DNA of 64,000 nt from Microvirga subterranea. Its GTDB lineage: Bacteria; Pseudomonadota; Alphaproteobacteria; Rhizobiales; Beijerinckiaceae. Shown here in pieces: positions 54,204-63,483 of this stretch. The stretch covers positions 248,001-312,000 of the forward strand of contig NZ_QQBB01000007.1 of NCBI RefSeq assembly GCF_003350535.1, in the 5' to 3' direction. The notes under the pieces are model-generated. The model was not told where the DNA came from and ran no database searches. It saw nothing but the letters and a program-made list of their open reading frames with translations. Position 1 is the stretch's first letter, and the number at the start of each line of letters is the position of its first letter. A program made the position numbers and the translations under genes.

Positions 54204-54830
54204 ATGCTCGACGGCTGGGCGCGGCGGATCATCGATCCGCCTCTGAACAGGATGGGGTGCAGCCTCGCCAGGCGGGGAGCCTCGGCCGACGCGGTCACGG
54301 TTCTTGGGCTTTCCTTGGGTCTCGCGGCCGCCGCGGCAATCGTCCTCGGGGTGGACCTGCCGGCCCTTGTCCTGTTCGCAGCGAACCGCATCCTCGACGG
54401 CCTCGATGGAGCGGTCGCCCGGGCATCGAGCCGGTCGGATCGCGGTGGCTTCCTCGACATCGTCTGCGACTTCGCCGTTTATGGCGCTGTCCCGCTTGCC
54501 TTCGCGCTGCGGGAGCCCGGAGTGTCTGCTGTGCCGGCCGCGGTCCTGCTTCTGTCCTTCTACGTCAACGGAGCAAGCTTCCTGGCCTTCGCGGCCGTGG
54601 CGGCGAAGCGGGGCCTGGACACGAAAGTCCACGGCATCAAATCGATCTACTTCTCGGCAGGCCTCATGGAGGGCACGGAGACCATCCTGTTCTTCGTCCT
54701 CATGATGCTCGCGCCGGGCTGGTTCCCGGTCCTGGCCTATGCCTTTGCGGGCCTGACCTTCATGAGCGCGCTCGCACGGGTGACGGTGGCCTGGCACGCC
54801 TTTCGGGACGAAGACGAGGGAAAGTCTTGA
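54204..54830 (+). CDS. CDP-alcohol phosphatidyltransferase family membrane enzyme
   Basis: 208 residues. The full catalytic motif is present: DGLDGAVARASSRSDRGGF continuing LDIVCD, matching D-x2-D-G-x2-A-R-x8-G-x3-D-x3-D. About five to six membrane helices follow the amphipathic N-terminus (MLDGWARRIIDPPLNRMG). It exchanges an alcohol for CMP on a CDP-linked lipid; the alcohol (glycerol-P, inositol-P, choline or other) is not known. The ATG at 54204 with CGGGAGAACGGTC is preferred over an upstream frame that overlaps the apaG promoter region. Confidence 0.87.
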   Translation: MLDGWARRIIDPPLNRMGCSLARRGASADAVTVLGLSLGLAAAAAIVLGVDLPALVLFAANRILDGLDGAVARASSRSDRGGFLDIVCDFAVYGAVPLAFALREPGVSAVPAAVLLLSFYVNGASFLAFAAVAAKRGLDTKVHGIKSIYFSAGLMEGTETILFFVLMMLAPGWFPVLAYAFAGLTFMSALARVTVAWHAFRDEDEGKS

Positions 54831-54903
54831 GAATTCCGTAACATTCCTTAGACATAGTGCCTCGCTTGAACCTGGAAGAGGGCGGAGACCCGTCGGAGAA
54901 GCT

Positions 54904-55995
54904 ATGGTTGCGTTGAAAGACGGGATTCAGTCGGCTGATGCCATCATGCGCCTCGCGGACGCGGGCGTGATCAGGCCCGAGACGCCCTTTGCGGCCGATC
55001 AGGTGCAGCCTGCGAGCCTCGATCTGAGATTGGGCCGGCGGGCCTACCGGGTGCGCGCCAGCTTTCTCCCGGGGCGCAACCACACGGTCCAGGACCGTCT
55101 CACCCAGCTCAGCTTCCATGAGATCGACCTGAGCATCGGGGCTATTCTGGAGACCGGCAGCGTCTATATCGCCGAACTGCAGGAAAGCCTCGCCTTACCG
55201 GACGACGTTTCGGCGGCGGCCAACCCGAAGAGCTCGACGGGCCGCATCGACGTGTTCACCCGCGTCATCACGGATCGCAGCCAGGAATTCGACACCATCG
55301 GAGCGGGCTATCATGGGCCGCTCTATGCCGAGATATCGCCACGCACCTTTCCAGTTCTGGTCCGGACCGGAACCCGTCTGTCCCAGCTCCGGCTGCGGAA
55401 GGGCGAGGTGCGCCTCTCCGATGCGGAGCTTCATGATCTTCACCAGCGCGAGAAGGTCGTGACCTCCGCGGAGCCGTCGATCCAGGACGGCGTCGCCGTC
55501 AGCGTCGACTTGGCCGGGTTCGGGCAGGACCGGCTTATCGGCTATCGCGCCAAGCGGCACACCGGGCTTGTCGATGTCGACAAGCCGGCATCGTGCCGGA
55601 TCGCCGATTTCTGGGAGCCGCTCTACGCAGACGATAGCCGCACCCTGATCCTCGATCCGGGCCAGTTCTACATCCTGGCGTCCAAGGAGGCGGTTCACGT
55701 GCCGCCCGATTATGCGGCCGAGATGGTGCCCTTCGACCCGCTCGTGGGCGAATTCCGGGTCCATTATGCCGGCTTCTTCGATCCCGGCTTCGGCCATGCC
55801 GAAGCGGGAGGGGAGGGGGCCCGCGCGGTGCTCGAGGTAAGGTCCCGCGATGTACCCTTCATCCTCGAGGACGGCCAGATCGTGGGCCGGCTTGTCTACG
55901 AGCGGATGGCGGAGCGGCCCCAGGTTCTCTACGGCGCCGGAGCTGGATCGAACTACCAGGCTCAGGGCCTGAAGCTCTCGAAGCACTTCAGGTAA
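54904..55995 (+). CDS. dcd: Two-domain dCTP deaminase
   Basis: 363 residues, about twice the 190 of E. coli Dcd. The N-terminal half has the active-site motif NPKSSTGRIDVFTRVI with a jelly-roll dUTPase-like fold. The C-terminal half repeats the fold (ASKEAVHVPPDYAAEMVPFD, GEFRVHYAGFFDPGFGH) without the SSTGR motif. This fused form is, as I recall, typical of Alphaproteobacteria. It converts dCTP to dUTP for dTTP synthesis. The first residues QPASLDLRLG match the family. Confidence 0.9.
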   Translation: MVALKDGIQSADAIMRLADAGVIRPETPFAADQVQPASLDLRLGRRAYRVRASFLPGRNHTVQDRLTQLSFHEIDLSIGAILETGSVYIAELQESLALPDDVSAAANPKSSTGRIDVFTRVITDRSQEFDTIGAGYHGPLYAEISPRTFPVLVRTGTRLSQLRLRKGEVRLSDAELHDLHQREKVVTSAEPSIQDGVAVSVDLAGFGQDRLIGYRAKRHTGLVDVDKPASCRIADFWEPLYADDSRTLILDPGQFYILASKEAVHVPPDYAAEMVPFDPLVGEFRVHYAGFFDPGFGHAEAGGEGARAVLEVRSRDVPFILEDGQIVGRLVYERMAERPQVLYGAGAGSNYQAQGLKLSKHFR

Positions 55996-56030
55996 ACTGT
56001 CGCGGCAGGCCCGGCGGGCCCGCCGCCTGC

Positions 56031-56732
56031 TCATTCTCCCGGCAAGGTCTGACGGTCCAGCAGGTTGCGCTCCACCGTGCGCAGGTGCGTGCGCATGGCC
56101 GCTGCCGCTCCGTTCATGTCACGGTTCTCGATCGCATCCACGATCGCTTGGTGCTCGGCGAAGCTGTGGTGGTCCGGGCTGGGCTTCACAGGGTTCGAGC
56201 GGAGCCGGCCCCAGGTGACGGCGCGGCGCAGGGCGTTGAGGGTGTCGAACAGGCCCAGCAGCGGAATGTTCTGCGCCGCCTCCGCGATGGTGCGATGGAG
56301 CCGATGGTCCCAGTTCTCGTACTGGCGCCAAGTCGCGGCCTCGCGCGTGCGCGCCTGACAGGCCCGCATCTCTGCGATTTGCATGGGCGTGGCAGTCAAT
56401 GCCGCAGCGCGGGCGATCTCCGGCTCCATGATCAGCCGAGCGCGCATCACCTCCGCCGGATTGGTTCTCCGGGCCAGCGCGGTGAGATCCGCGAAGGTGT
56501 CGATCGGCCTCGAGCCGACGAAGGTGCCCTTGCCGACATGGCGCCAGATCTGCCCCTCGGCCTCCAGGGTGCCGAGCGCCTTGCGGAGCTCCGTCCGGGA
56601 GACCCCGAGGGCTTCGGACAAGTCCCGCTCGGGTGGCAGACGTCCGTCGTCGGGCAGTTCCGCCTGGGCAAGGTAGGCACGCAGCTGCGTGACCGTTCCC
56701 CGATCAGAACTCGTCTCGCTCAGAATCGACAT
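56031..56732 (-). CDS. GntR-family (FadR/FCD) transcriptional regulator
   Basis: 233 residues. The N-terminal winged helix is GntR-type (GRLPPERDLSEALGVSRTEL, GTLEAEGQIWRHVGKGTFVG). The C-terminal FCD effector domain has metal-binding type His/Asp/Glu residues (NWDHRLHRTIAEAA, FAEHQAIVDAIENRD). It is divergent from the ABC transporter operon and very likely controls it and itself through the inverted repeats between them. The ATG at 56732 is used; a TTG further up is less likely. Confidence 0.9.
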   Translation of the reverse strand: MSILSETSSDRGTVTQLRAYLAQAELPDDGRLPPERDLSEALGVSRTELRKALGTLEAEGQIWRHVGKGTFVGSRPIDTFADLTALARRTNPAEVMRARLIMEPEIARAAALTATPMQIAEMRACQARTREAATWRQYENWDHRLHRTIAEAAQNIPLLGLFDTLNALRRAVTWGRLRSNPVKPSPDHHSFAEHQAIVDAIENRDMNGAAAAMRTHLRTVERNLLDRQTLPGE

Positions 56733-56745
56733 CAGCAAAGATCCA

Positions 56746-56852
56746 AACCAATCCAATATTGGTTGAACATATGAAACACTGTGTAGAGGGCGTCAAGAGC
56801 CTTCCTGGTTGACATGGTGTGCAACCTATATGTAACCATTGCGTCATTGGTT
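56746..56852. promoter_or_regulatory. Three AACCA/TGGTT inverted repeats: putative GntR operators
   Basis: AACCAAT-N5-ATTGGTT (56746-56764), GGTTG-N10-CAACC (56807-56826) and AACCA-N9-TGGTT (56834-56852) lie between the divergent regulator and transporter genes. A TTGACA (56809-56814) sits inside the second repeat, so bound repressor could block a -35 element. FadR-class regulators often bind TGGT...ACCA symmetry. Confidence 0.6.
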
Positions 56853-56913
56853 GCGAATAACGCGGCCGCGAAGGAGGGTGGGGCAACCACCCGGGGGCTT
56901 GAGGGAGATGGAA

Positions 56914-57900
56914 ATGTTCAAAGGGTTCGCATGTCTAAAGGCGGGTGCCGCGGCTCTCGCCATCAGCGCCGCGTTCATCGCTTCGGCCGAGGCCAAGGTC
57001 CGGGTCGCGTTCGGCGACATCGCCAGCGTTGAATCCCTGCACCTGCTCACCGCCCTCGAGCGGGCGAAGGAGAAGGGCGTCGATATCGAGGTCACCTACC
57101 TGAAGTCCGAGGACATTGCTGCGCAGGCCGTGGTGGGCGGTCAGGCCGATATCGGCGTCGGCGGTCCCTACGCGCTCGTCCAGAAGGTCAAGGCGCCGGT
57201 CCGGATGTTCCTCCAACTCTCGACGCTGCGCTTCTACCCGGCCGTCAACAGCGAGCACTACAAGACCTGGAAGGACCTGAACGGTCAGGAGGTCGCGGTG
57301 CATTCGCGCGGCTCGGGCACCGAGGCCATCATGAAGCTGATGGAACAGCGCCAGGGCATCAAGTTCTCCAAGATCAGCTACATCCCGGGATCGGAAGTCC
57401 GCACGGGCGCCCTGCTGCAGGGCAACGTGAAGGCCACCATCGTCGATTCGGCCGGACGCCGTCTGCTGGAGACCCAGGCTCCCGGCAAGTTCATCATCCT
57501 GCCGCTCGAAGGCGTCAACGCCACGGACGAGGCGCTCTTCGCCAATCAGCAGTTCCTCGAGAAGAATGCGGCCGATGTGGACAAGATCGTCGAGTCGATC
57601 CTCACCACCTGGCGCGAAGTCACGGCCAATCCGGCGGTCGTGGCCGAGTGGCGCACCAAGTACAAGCTGCTGCCCGATCTGCCGGCCTCCCAGACCGCCG
57701 AGATCGTCCCATACTTCACGGAGCTTGCGAAGGCCAAGGCTTTCCCGGTCAATGGCGGCGGGGCTGCCGCGGCCAAGGACGACTTCGCCTTCTATACCCT
57801 GTCCGGGCAGCTCACGGGCGAGCCGGCGAGCCTCAAGGTCGAGGATTTCTGGGATACCCGCTCCCTGGATCGCGTCCTGTCCAAAGTCGGAACGATGTGA
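56914..57900 (+). CDS. ABC transporter substrate-binding protein, NitT/TauT (SsuA-like) type
   Basis: 328 residues. A signal peptide (ACLKAGAAALAISAAFIASAE) is followed by the periplasmic binding fold seen in SsuA/TauA/ThiY (VRVAFGDIASVESLHLLTAL; GQADIGVGGPYALVQKVKAP; NGQEVAVHSRGSGTEAIMKL). The ligand is unknown. GAGGGAGATGGAA precedes the ATG at 56914; an ATG at 56908 is too close to that site. It is the first gene of a five-gene operon. Confidence 0.88.
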   Translation: MFKGFACLKAGAAALAISAAFIASAEAKVRVAFGDIASVESLHLLTALERAKEKGVDIEVTYLKSEDIAAQAVVGGQADIGVGGPYALVQKVKAPVRMFLQLSTLRFYPAVNSEHYKTWKDLNGQEVAVHSRGSGTEAIMKLMEQRQGIKFSKISYIPGSEVRTGALLQGNVKATIVDSAGRRLLETQAPGKFIILPLEGVNATDEALFANQQFLEKNAADVDKIVESILTTWREVTANPAVVAEWRTKYKLLPDLPASQTAEIVPYFTELAKAKAFPVNGGGAAAAKDDFAFYTLSGQLTGEPASLKVEDFWDTRSLDRVLSKVGTM

Positions 57901-57910
57901 GGTGGGCGGT

Positions 57911-58756
57911 ATGATGGCCTCCACCCAAGCGGACACACGAGTGAACGGCCCCGCGCGGGCCGTCCATTCGCCGGCGGGCCTGAGCCTGGGCCTTGGCCGC
58001 CTGTTCCTGCGGTATCCCATCCTTTCGCGGGTGGTGTCCCTGGGACTGTTCTTCCTGGCATGGGAGATCGCCGGGCGCGTCCCGATCAGCTACGCGTTCC
58101 CGACCTTCTTCGACACGGCCTATGCGTTCGGGACCATGATCGCAGACGGCAGTCTCATCTCGGCCTATGGATCGACCCTGCAGCCCCTGGTGATCGGGAT
58201 TGCCATCTCGGGCGTCGTCGGAATCGTCCTCGGCATCGTGATGGGCCTGTCCCGGATGGCCGAGTGGCTCGTGGCGCCCCTGTTCATCGTCCTGCAGTCG
58301 GCTCCCATGGCCGCGCTGATCCCGCTCATCACCTTCGTGTACGGCATCGGGCTGGCGGCGAAGACGCTCGCCGTCATCATGCTGGCCCTGCCGGTGATCG
58401 TGCTCAACGGCTACAAGGCCGTGCGCAACGCCAATCCGTCATTGGTCGCCATGTGCTACTCGTTCCAGGGGACGCGGCTGCAGCAGATCACCAAAGTCAT
58501 CATCCCGGATGCCAGCCCGGTCATCTTCGCGGGCCTTCGGCTTGGCCTCGCGGCGGGCTTCATCGGCGTGATCCTGGCCGAACTGCTCATCACGCCGACG
58601 GGGATCGGCGATCTCATCACCTATCACCGCTCCGTGGCGAACTATGCCGAGATGTATGCTGCGGTGGTTTCCATCATCCTGGTCTCGACCGTGACCCTTG
58701 CGGCCCTTGAAGCCTTCGAGGTTCGCGTACTGCGTCCGGAAAAGAGGAGGGGCTGA
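57911..58756 (+). CDS. ABC transporter permease 1, NitT/TauT type
   Basis: 281 residues, six membrane helices starting near residue 40 (SLGLFFLAWEIAGRVPISYA). The binding-protein-dependent permease coupling loop is SFQGTRLQQITKVIIPDASP and is followed by GLRLGLAAGFIGVILAELLI. It starts 10 bases after the binding-protein stop. The operon has a second, different permease. Confidence 0.9.
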   Translation: MMASTQADTRVNGPARAVHSPAGLSLGLGRLFLRYPILSRVVSLGLFFLAWEIAGRVPISYAFPTFFDTAYAFGTMIADGSLISAYGSTLQPLVIGIAISGVVGIVLGIVMGLSRMAEWLVAPLFIVLQSAPMAALIPLITFVYGIGLAAKTLAVIMLALPVIVLNGYKAVRNANPSLVAMCYSFQGTRLQQITKVIIPDASPVIFAGLRLGLAAGFIGVILAELLITPTGIGDLITYHRSVANYAEMYAAVVSIILVSTVTLAALEAFEVRVLRPEKRRG

Positions 58757-58757
58757 C

Positions 58758-59558
58758 ATGACGATGTCCGATGCCGTGTTCAACATCGAGAAGGACGTGC
58801 CCGCTGATGCCGTGGTCGAGGTCCGGGGTATCTGCAAGAAGTACGGAGAGGTCGAAGCCCTGCGCAACATCGATCTCGACTTTCCCCGCGGCAAGCTGAC
58901 GACGCTTCTCGGCCCGTCAGGCTGCGGCAAGACCACTCTGCTCAAGATCATCGCGGGCCTCATCGAGCCGTCAGCCGGCGAGGTGCGGGTGAACGGCCGC
59001 CCGGTGACGGGACCCGGCCCCGAACGCGCCTTCGTGTTCCAGGACTTCGCGCTGATGCCGTGGGCAACCGTGATGCGCAACGTCGCCTTCGGCCTGGAGC
59101 TGAAGGGCATGGGCAAGGCGGAGCGCCAGTCGATCGCGGCCAAGTACATCGCCGAGGTAGGTCTCTCGGGCTTCGAGGACAAATACCCGCACGAACTCTC
59201 CGGCGGCATGCGCCAGCGCGTGGGCCTTGCCCGTGCCTTTGCGGTCAATGCGGAGGTCCTGCTCCTCGACGAGCCCTTCTCGGCCGTCGACGAGCAGAAC
59301 AGGCGCAAGTTCCAGGAAGACCTGCTGCGCCTCGTCGAGAAGGAGCGCAAGACGTTCATCTTCGTGACGCACAGCATCGAAGAGGCCGTGTATGTCTCCG
59401 ATCGGATCGTGCTCCTGTCCCGACGTCCCGGACGGGTGTCGCAGATCATCGAGCCCAAGATCGACCGCACGGCTTCTCCCGACGCGATCCGCCGCGACCA
59501 GGGCTACCTCGATACCGTCGAGGAGATCTGGCAAGGCCTCAAGCACTACGTGGATTGA
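58758..59558 (+). CDS. ABC transporter ATP-binding protein, NitT/TauT type
   Basis: 266 residues. Walker A is GPSGCGKTTLLKIIAG, the Q loop is FVFQDFALMPWATVMRN, the signature LSGGMRQRVGLARAF, Walker B LLLDEPFSAVDEQNR and the His switch VTHSIEEAVYVSD, all of the SsuB/TauB class. GAGGAGG precedes the ATG. The only ATPase in the operon, so it must serve both permeases. Confidence 0.93.
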   Translation: MTMSDAVFNIEKDVPADAVVEVRGICKKYGEVEALRNIDLDFPRGKLTTLLGPSGCGKTTLLKIIAGLIEPSAGEVRVNGRPVTGPGPERAFVFQDFALMPWATVMRNVAFGLELKGMGKAERQSIAAKYIAEVGLSGFEDKYPHELSGGMRQRVGLARAFAVNAEVLLLDEPFSAVDEQNRRKFQEDLLRLVEKERKTFIFVTHSIEEAVYVSDRIVLLSRRPGRVSQIIEPKIDRTASPDAIRRDQGYLDTVEEIWQGLKHYVD

Positions 59559-59568
59559 GGAGGCTGCC

Positions 59569-60321
59569 ATGACTCTCTTCGGGTATCGGGTGCCGATGAT
59601 GGCATCCCTCATCGTCTGGTGCATCCTTTGGGAGCTGGTCGGCCAGTCCGGGGCCATGTTCCTGGTGCCGCCGCTGTCCAGCGTCCTGGCCGCGGCCGTG
59701 ACGATGGTGCAGACGCAGACATGGCAGGCGGCGGCGCTGATCACGCTCCACAGCTTCGTGGTCGGCATGGCCTTCGCCATCGTGGTCGGCGTCACCCTGG
59801 GCGTGCTGATGGGGCGCTTCAAGGCGGTCGACGACCTCTTCGGGATCTGGGTCAACATCTTCGTGAGCGCACCGCTCTCGGCCCTGGTCCCGGTGCTGAT
59901 GATTCTGTTCGGCATGGGGGAGACGACCGTCGTCGTCACCGTCTTCCTCTTCGCGGTCTGGATCATCGTTCTGGACACGCGAGCCGGCATCCGTCATGTG
60001 CCGAACTCGCTCATCGAGATGGGGCGCAGCTACGGCGCCTCGACTTTCGCCCTCTACAGCAAGATCGTTCTCCTTGCGGCCCTCCCGGAAATCCTCGCGG
60101 GGATTCGACTGGGGCTGGTCCGCGGCGTAAAGGGCGTGGTGATCGGCCAGCTTCTGGTTTCGATCATCGGATATGGCGAGCTGTTCGAACTCTATTCGCG
60201 CAGCTTCGACATGGAGAACTTCTGGGCTTTGACGATCATCCTCTTCGCTGCGGCGATGCTGATGTCGGCGGCCATCGAACACATCGAGAAAAAAGTCGAT
60301 TACTACGCAGGAGTAAGATGA
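59569..60321 (+). CDS. ABC transporter permease 2, NitT/TauT type
   Basis: 250 residues, six membrane helices from the very N-terminus ([20 protein letters not shown]). The coupling loop is [20 protein letters not shown], followed by [20 protein letters not shown]. Clearly related to permease 1 but not a recent duplicate. It ends by overlapping the next gene (ATGA). GAGGAGGCTGCC precedes the ATG. Confidence 0.9.
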   Translation: MTLFGYRVPMMASLIVWCILWELVGQSGAMFLVPPLSSVLAAAVTMVQTQTWQAAALITLHSFVVGMAFAIVVGVTLGVLMGRFKAVDDLFGIWVNIFVSAPLSALVPVLMILFGMGETTVVVTVFLFAVWIIVLDTRAGIRHVPNSLIEMGRSYGASTFALYSKIVLLAALPEILAGIRLGLVRGVKGVVIGQLLVSIIGYGELFELYSRSFDMENFWALTIILFAAAMLMSAAIEHIEKKVDYYAGVR

Positions 60322-61025
60322 TGAATGCGCCTATCTCCATGGCCGGCTACGTTGTGCAGCCGCTGCCGGTTCCCACCCTGCCGGTGCAGGGCAGCGACAA
60401 GCTGTTCCCGATCCATCGGGTCTATTGCGTGGGGCGCAACTATGCCGAGCATGCGATCGAGATGGGGCACGACCCCTCCAAGGAGCCGCCCTTCTTCTTC
60501 CAGAAGAACCCCGACAATATCGTCACCGACGGCAATTTTCCCTATCCGAGCAAGAGCTCCGACGTTCACCACGAGATCGAGATGGTCGTGGCACTCGGCA
60601 AGGGCGGCTCCAATATCCCGGTCGAAAGCGCCCTCGAACACGTGTTCGGTTACGGCGTCGGCCTCGACATGACCCGCCGCGACCTTCAGGGCGAGGCGAA
60701 GAAGCTGGGTCGTCCGTGGGAGGTCGGCAAGGCGTTCGAGGCTTCGGCTCCCTGCGGCCCGCTGGTGCCCGCGAGCGAGATCGGCCACCCGGCCGAGGGT
60801 GAGGTCTCGCTGAAGGTGAACGGCGAGGTCCGCCAGACGGGCGACCTCAATCAGCTGATCTGGAAGGTGCCGGAGATGATCTCCTACCTGTCCGGTCTGT
60901 TCACTCTCCAGCCGGGCGACATCATCATGACCGGAACCCCCGCCGGCGTCGGCGCGGTCGTCCGTGGCGACGTGCTCGAAGGCTATGTCGAGGGTGTCGG
61001 CAGGATCGAGGTCCGGGTGGTCTGA
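60318..61025 (+). CDS. Fumarylacetoacetate-hydrolase family protein, fumarylpyruvate-hydrolase-like
   Basis: 235 residues, the single-domain FAH size. Metal-binding residues are in [14 protein letters not shown] and [14 protein letters not shown]; the substrate loop is [14 protein letters not shown] and the end [14 protein letters not shown]. Close family members split fumarylpyruvate or similar oxo-acids in aromatic ring degradation. It is coupled to the transporter (ATGA at 60318; an ATG at 60321 is equally possible), so the imported compound may be processed by it or be an acyl-pyruvate precursor. Confidence 0.88.
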   Translation: MMNAPISMAGYVVQPLPVPTLPVQGSDKLFPIHRVYCVGRNYAEHAIEMGHDPSKEPPFFFQKNPDNIVTDGNFPYPSKSSDVHHEIEMVVALGKGGSNIPVESALEHVFGYGVGLDMTRRDLQGEAKKLGRPWEVGKAFEASAPCGPLVPASEIGHPAEGEVSLKVNGEVRQTGDLNQLIWKVPEMISYLSGLFTLQPGDIIMTGTPAGVGAVVRGDVLEGYVEGVGRIEVRVV

Positions 61026-61066
61026 TCCGAAACGGAAATTATGGGGCGCTAGCGGCGCTCCCATCG

Positions 61067-61096
61067 AAAGGGCCGCGCATGATGCGCGGCCCTTTT
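61067..61096. terminator. Bidirectional terminator after FAH gene
   Basis: The 10-bp stem GGGCCGCGCA/TGCGCGGCCC, loop TGA, is flanked by AAA and TTTT. It serves the transporter operon and the converging TerC gene. Confidence 0.88.
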
Positions 61097-61110
61097 GCCG
61101 TCCGGGGAGG

Positions 61111-61875
61111 TCAGGCCCGCCGCGCAGGCGCCTTGGCATTCACCTCGGCCTTCCGTCGCTTGGCGCGGCGCGAGAGCATGTTGAGACCCTCGATGAGAGC
61201 CGAGAAGGCCATGGCGGCGTAGATGTAGCCCTTCGGCACATGGGCCCCGAAGCCCTCGGCGATCAGGGTCATGCCGATCATCAGAAGGAAGCCGAGGGCG
61301 AGCATCACCACTGTCGGGTTGTTGTGGATGAAGGTGGCGAGCGGGTTTGCGGCCAGCAGCATCACGGTCACTGCAACCACCACCGCGATCACCATGATCA
61401 TGACCACGTCGGTCATGCCGACCGCCGTAATGATGCTGTCGAGGGAAAAGACGAGATCGAGCAGCAGGATCTGCGTGATCGCGGCCCCGAAGGTCATGGT
61501 GGCTTTCGCCGTGTCGAACACATCGTCGGATGGCGACGGGTCGACGTTGTGATGGATCTCCTTGGTGGCCTTCCAGACCAGGAAGAGACCACCGCCGATC
61601 AGGATCAGGTCGCGCCAGGAGAAGGCGTGCCCGAACAGGGTGAAGATCGGCTCCGTCAGGGTGACGATGATCGCGATGGTGCCAAGAAGCCCCAGACGGA
61701 GGATCAGGGCCAATCCGATGCCGATGCGGCGCGCCTTCGACCGCTGGTGCTCCGGCAGCTTGTTGGTGAGGATCGAGATGAAGATGAGGTTGTCGATGCC
61801 GAGCACCACCTCCATCACCACGAGGGTTGCCAGTGCGACGAGAGCCGTCGGATCAGAGATCCAAGAGAAGTCCAT
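61111..61875 (-). CDS. TerC family integral membrane protein
   Basis: 254 residues, seven or so membrane helices. The TerC motifs [15 protein letters not shown] and [16 protein letters not shown], each with a buried Asp pair, are clear. The family is linked with tellurite resistance and, in some bacteria, with manganese export during secretion. No tellurite genes or manganese riboswitch lie nearby, so the substrate is open. The basic C-terminal tail ([19 protein letters not shown]) is cytoplasmic. Confidence 0.92.
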   Translation of the reverse strand: MDFSWISDPTALVALATLVVMEVVLGIDNLIFISILTNKLPEHQRSKARRIGIGLALILRLGLLGTIAIIVTLTEPIFTLFGHAFSWRDLILIGGGLFLVWKATKEIHHNVDPSPSDDVFDTAKATMTFGAAITQILLLDLVFSLDSIITAVGMTDVVMIMVIAVVVAVTVMLLAANPLATFIHNNPTVVMLALGFLLMIGMTLIAEGFGAHVPKGYIYAAMAFSALIEGLNMLSRRAKRRKAEVNAKAPARRA

Positions 61876-61926
61876 GTGTTGTTCCTTTGGCGTGGCCGCT
61901 GCGTAAGAGCGAACGACACCTCATTG

Positions 61927-62592
61927 CTAAAAGAGAAGCCAAAGCTGGTTGAAGAAAGCGGTCACGCCTGCCACGATCGCCGAGGAGATGGCGGCGAGGA
62001 TCAGCAGGCTGCCGGCCGCCACGACCCAGCCGAGCAGTGCCGCCACCCCATCGCGTTCGAGGATGGCGAGTGCGAAGGCTGAGATGGCGAGGGCCGGCGG
62101 AATATTTCCGAAGGGAATCGGAAGAAACAGAATGATCGCCAGAAGGAGGCAGAGCGCCCCGACGATCCTCTCAGCCGCCGGGCTCAGCAGACCGGTCAGG
62201 CGGGGCTTCAGGTAGCGCTCGGAGCGCTGGAGAAGCGGCGTCAACTTCGATGTCAGGGTGGAGAAGGCGTCACGCGGGATCCCGCGCTCGCAAATCACCT
62301 TCGGCATCCAAAGAGAGGGCCGCCCCATCATCAACTGGGCGGTCACGAACAGGAGCGGCGCCCCGAGGACGGCAGACGTGCCGGGCGGCAACGGCAGGAT
62401 GTTCGGCGCCGCGAACATCAGCATCAGGGCGCCGAAGGCCTTGTCTCCGAACGCGTTCAGAACGTCCGCGACGCTGATCGAGGACGACGGGCGGGACGCC
62501 AGATCCTCGAGAACTTCGGAGAACCGTCGCCGCGATCCATTCGCGCCCTCGTCTGGCGGTGCAATCTCAAGGGAGCCTGCAGGTTCGGACAT
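61927..62592 (-). CDS. ExoD family membrane protein
   Basis: 221 residues. It matches ExoD (exopolysaccharide synthesis D): SEVLEDLASRPSSSISVADV, then FGALMLMFAAPNILPLPPGT, and hydrophobic helices at the C-terminus (VGALCLLLAIILFLPIPFGN). ExoD mutants of rhizobia are alkali-sensitive and altered in symbiosis; the biochemical role is unknown. The start at 62592 (MSEPAGSLEIAPP) is preferred; a GTG at 62634 would add 14 residues. It lies 51 bases upstream of terC in the same direction. Confidence 0.88.
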   Translation of the reverse strand: MSEPAGSLEIAPPDEGANGSRRRFSEVLEDLASRPSSSISVADVLNAFGDKAFGALMLMFAAPNILPLPPGTSAVLGAPLLFVTAQLMMGRPSLWMPKVICERGIPRDAFSTLTSKLTPLLQRSERYLKPRLTGLLSPAAERIVGALCLLLAIILFLPIPFGNIPPALAISAFALAILERDGVAALLGWVVAAGSLLILAAISSAIVAGVTAFFNQLWLLF

Positions 62593-62650
62593 CGATGGTG
62601 TCTCGGGGTAACGGCTAACGATACTCTGGCACACGCTGCTCAGACGCGAA

Positions 62651-62690
62651 AGACCGGCCGCCCGGGGCAGGGGGGCAGCCGGTCTGCCGC
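62651..62690 (-). terminator. Probable terminator of the Bax1-I gene
   Basis: On the - strand AGACCGGC-t-GCCC pairs with GGGC-g-GCCGGTCT and is followed by a weak TTT. It lies about 55 bases after the Bax1-I family stop. Confidence 0.5.
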
Positions 62691-62744
62691 AGCGGATTTC
62701 GCCACCTTCAGCGTGATCGCCGCCGATGGCCTCTCCCGCAGGCC

Positions 62745-63461
62745 TTACTCTTCCCGCTGGCCGGTCAGGCTGAGCAGCAGCTGGAAGAGGTTGACGAAGT
62801 TGAGATAGAGGGAGAGGGCGCCGAAGACGGCCATCTTGGTGTTCGTCTCGTGCCCATGCGCTTCGGCATACTGCTCCTTGATCGACTGCGTGTCATAGGC
62901 GGTCAGTCCCGTGAACACGAGGACGCCGATGATCGAGATCGCGAACTGCAGTGCGCTCGAGCCGATGAACAGATTCACGAGCGATGCGATCACGATGCCG
63001 ATCAGGCCCATGATGAGGAAAGAGCCGAACTTCGAAAGGTCGCGCTTGGTCGTGTAGCCGAAGAGGCTTGTGGCGCCGAACATCGCGGCCGTGATGAAGA
63101 ACGTGCGGGCGATGCTGGTTCCGGTGAAGACGAGGAACACCGAGGCGAGCGACAGCCCCATCACGGCGCAGAAAGCCCAGAAGGCCATCTGGGCAGTCGC
63201 CGCCGTCATCGTGCTCATCCGGAAGGAAAAGAAGAACACGAAAGCCAGCGGGGCCAGCATCACGACCCATTTGAGCGGGGTCTGAAAGATCGGAACATAG
63301 AGTGCGGGCGTCGAGGCGACCACGAAGGCCACCAGGCCGGTCAGAACCAGGCCGATGCCCATGTAGTTGTAGACGCGCAGCATGTGCTGGCGTAGGCCCT
63401 CGTCGAAGATGGCGCCGCTCGCGCGGGTCGTGGCGGTCTGCCAGGCATAGGGTGTATTCAT
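62745..63461 (-). CDS. Bax inhibitor-1 / YccA family membrane protein
   Basis: 238 residues with seven membrane helices beginning near residue 35 (MGIGLVLTGLVAFVVASTPA). The family ending is present: GLTAYDTQSIKEQYAEA followed by ALSLYLNFVNLFQLLLSL. YccA-type proteins modulate FtsH protease; others leak calcium. Both are family knowledge, not shown here. An isolated gene between ExoD and an anti-sigma factor. Confidence 0.93.
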   Translation of the reverse strand: MNTPYAWQTATTRASGAIFDEGLRQHMLRVYNYMGIGLVLTGLVAFVVASTPALYVPIFQTPLKWVVMLAPLAFVFFFSFRMSTMTAATAQMAFWAFCAVMGLSLASVFLVFTGTSIARTFFITAAMFGATSLFGYTTKRDLSKFGSFLIMGLIGIVIASLVNLFIGSSALQFAISIIGVLVFTGLTAYDTQSIKEQYAEAHGHETNTKMAVFGALSLYLNFVNLFQLLLSLTGQREE

Positions 63462-63483
63462 CGAATGGTCCTTCTGATGCGGG

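Noticed and set aside
56005..56030. Terminator between dcd and the GntR gene
   Set aside because: GCAGG...CCTGC with a GGCGGGCCCGCC core is palindromic, but the loop is minimal and there is no T-run, so I did not list it as a terminator.
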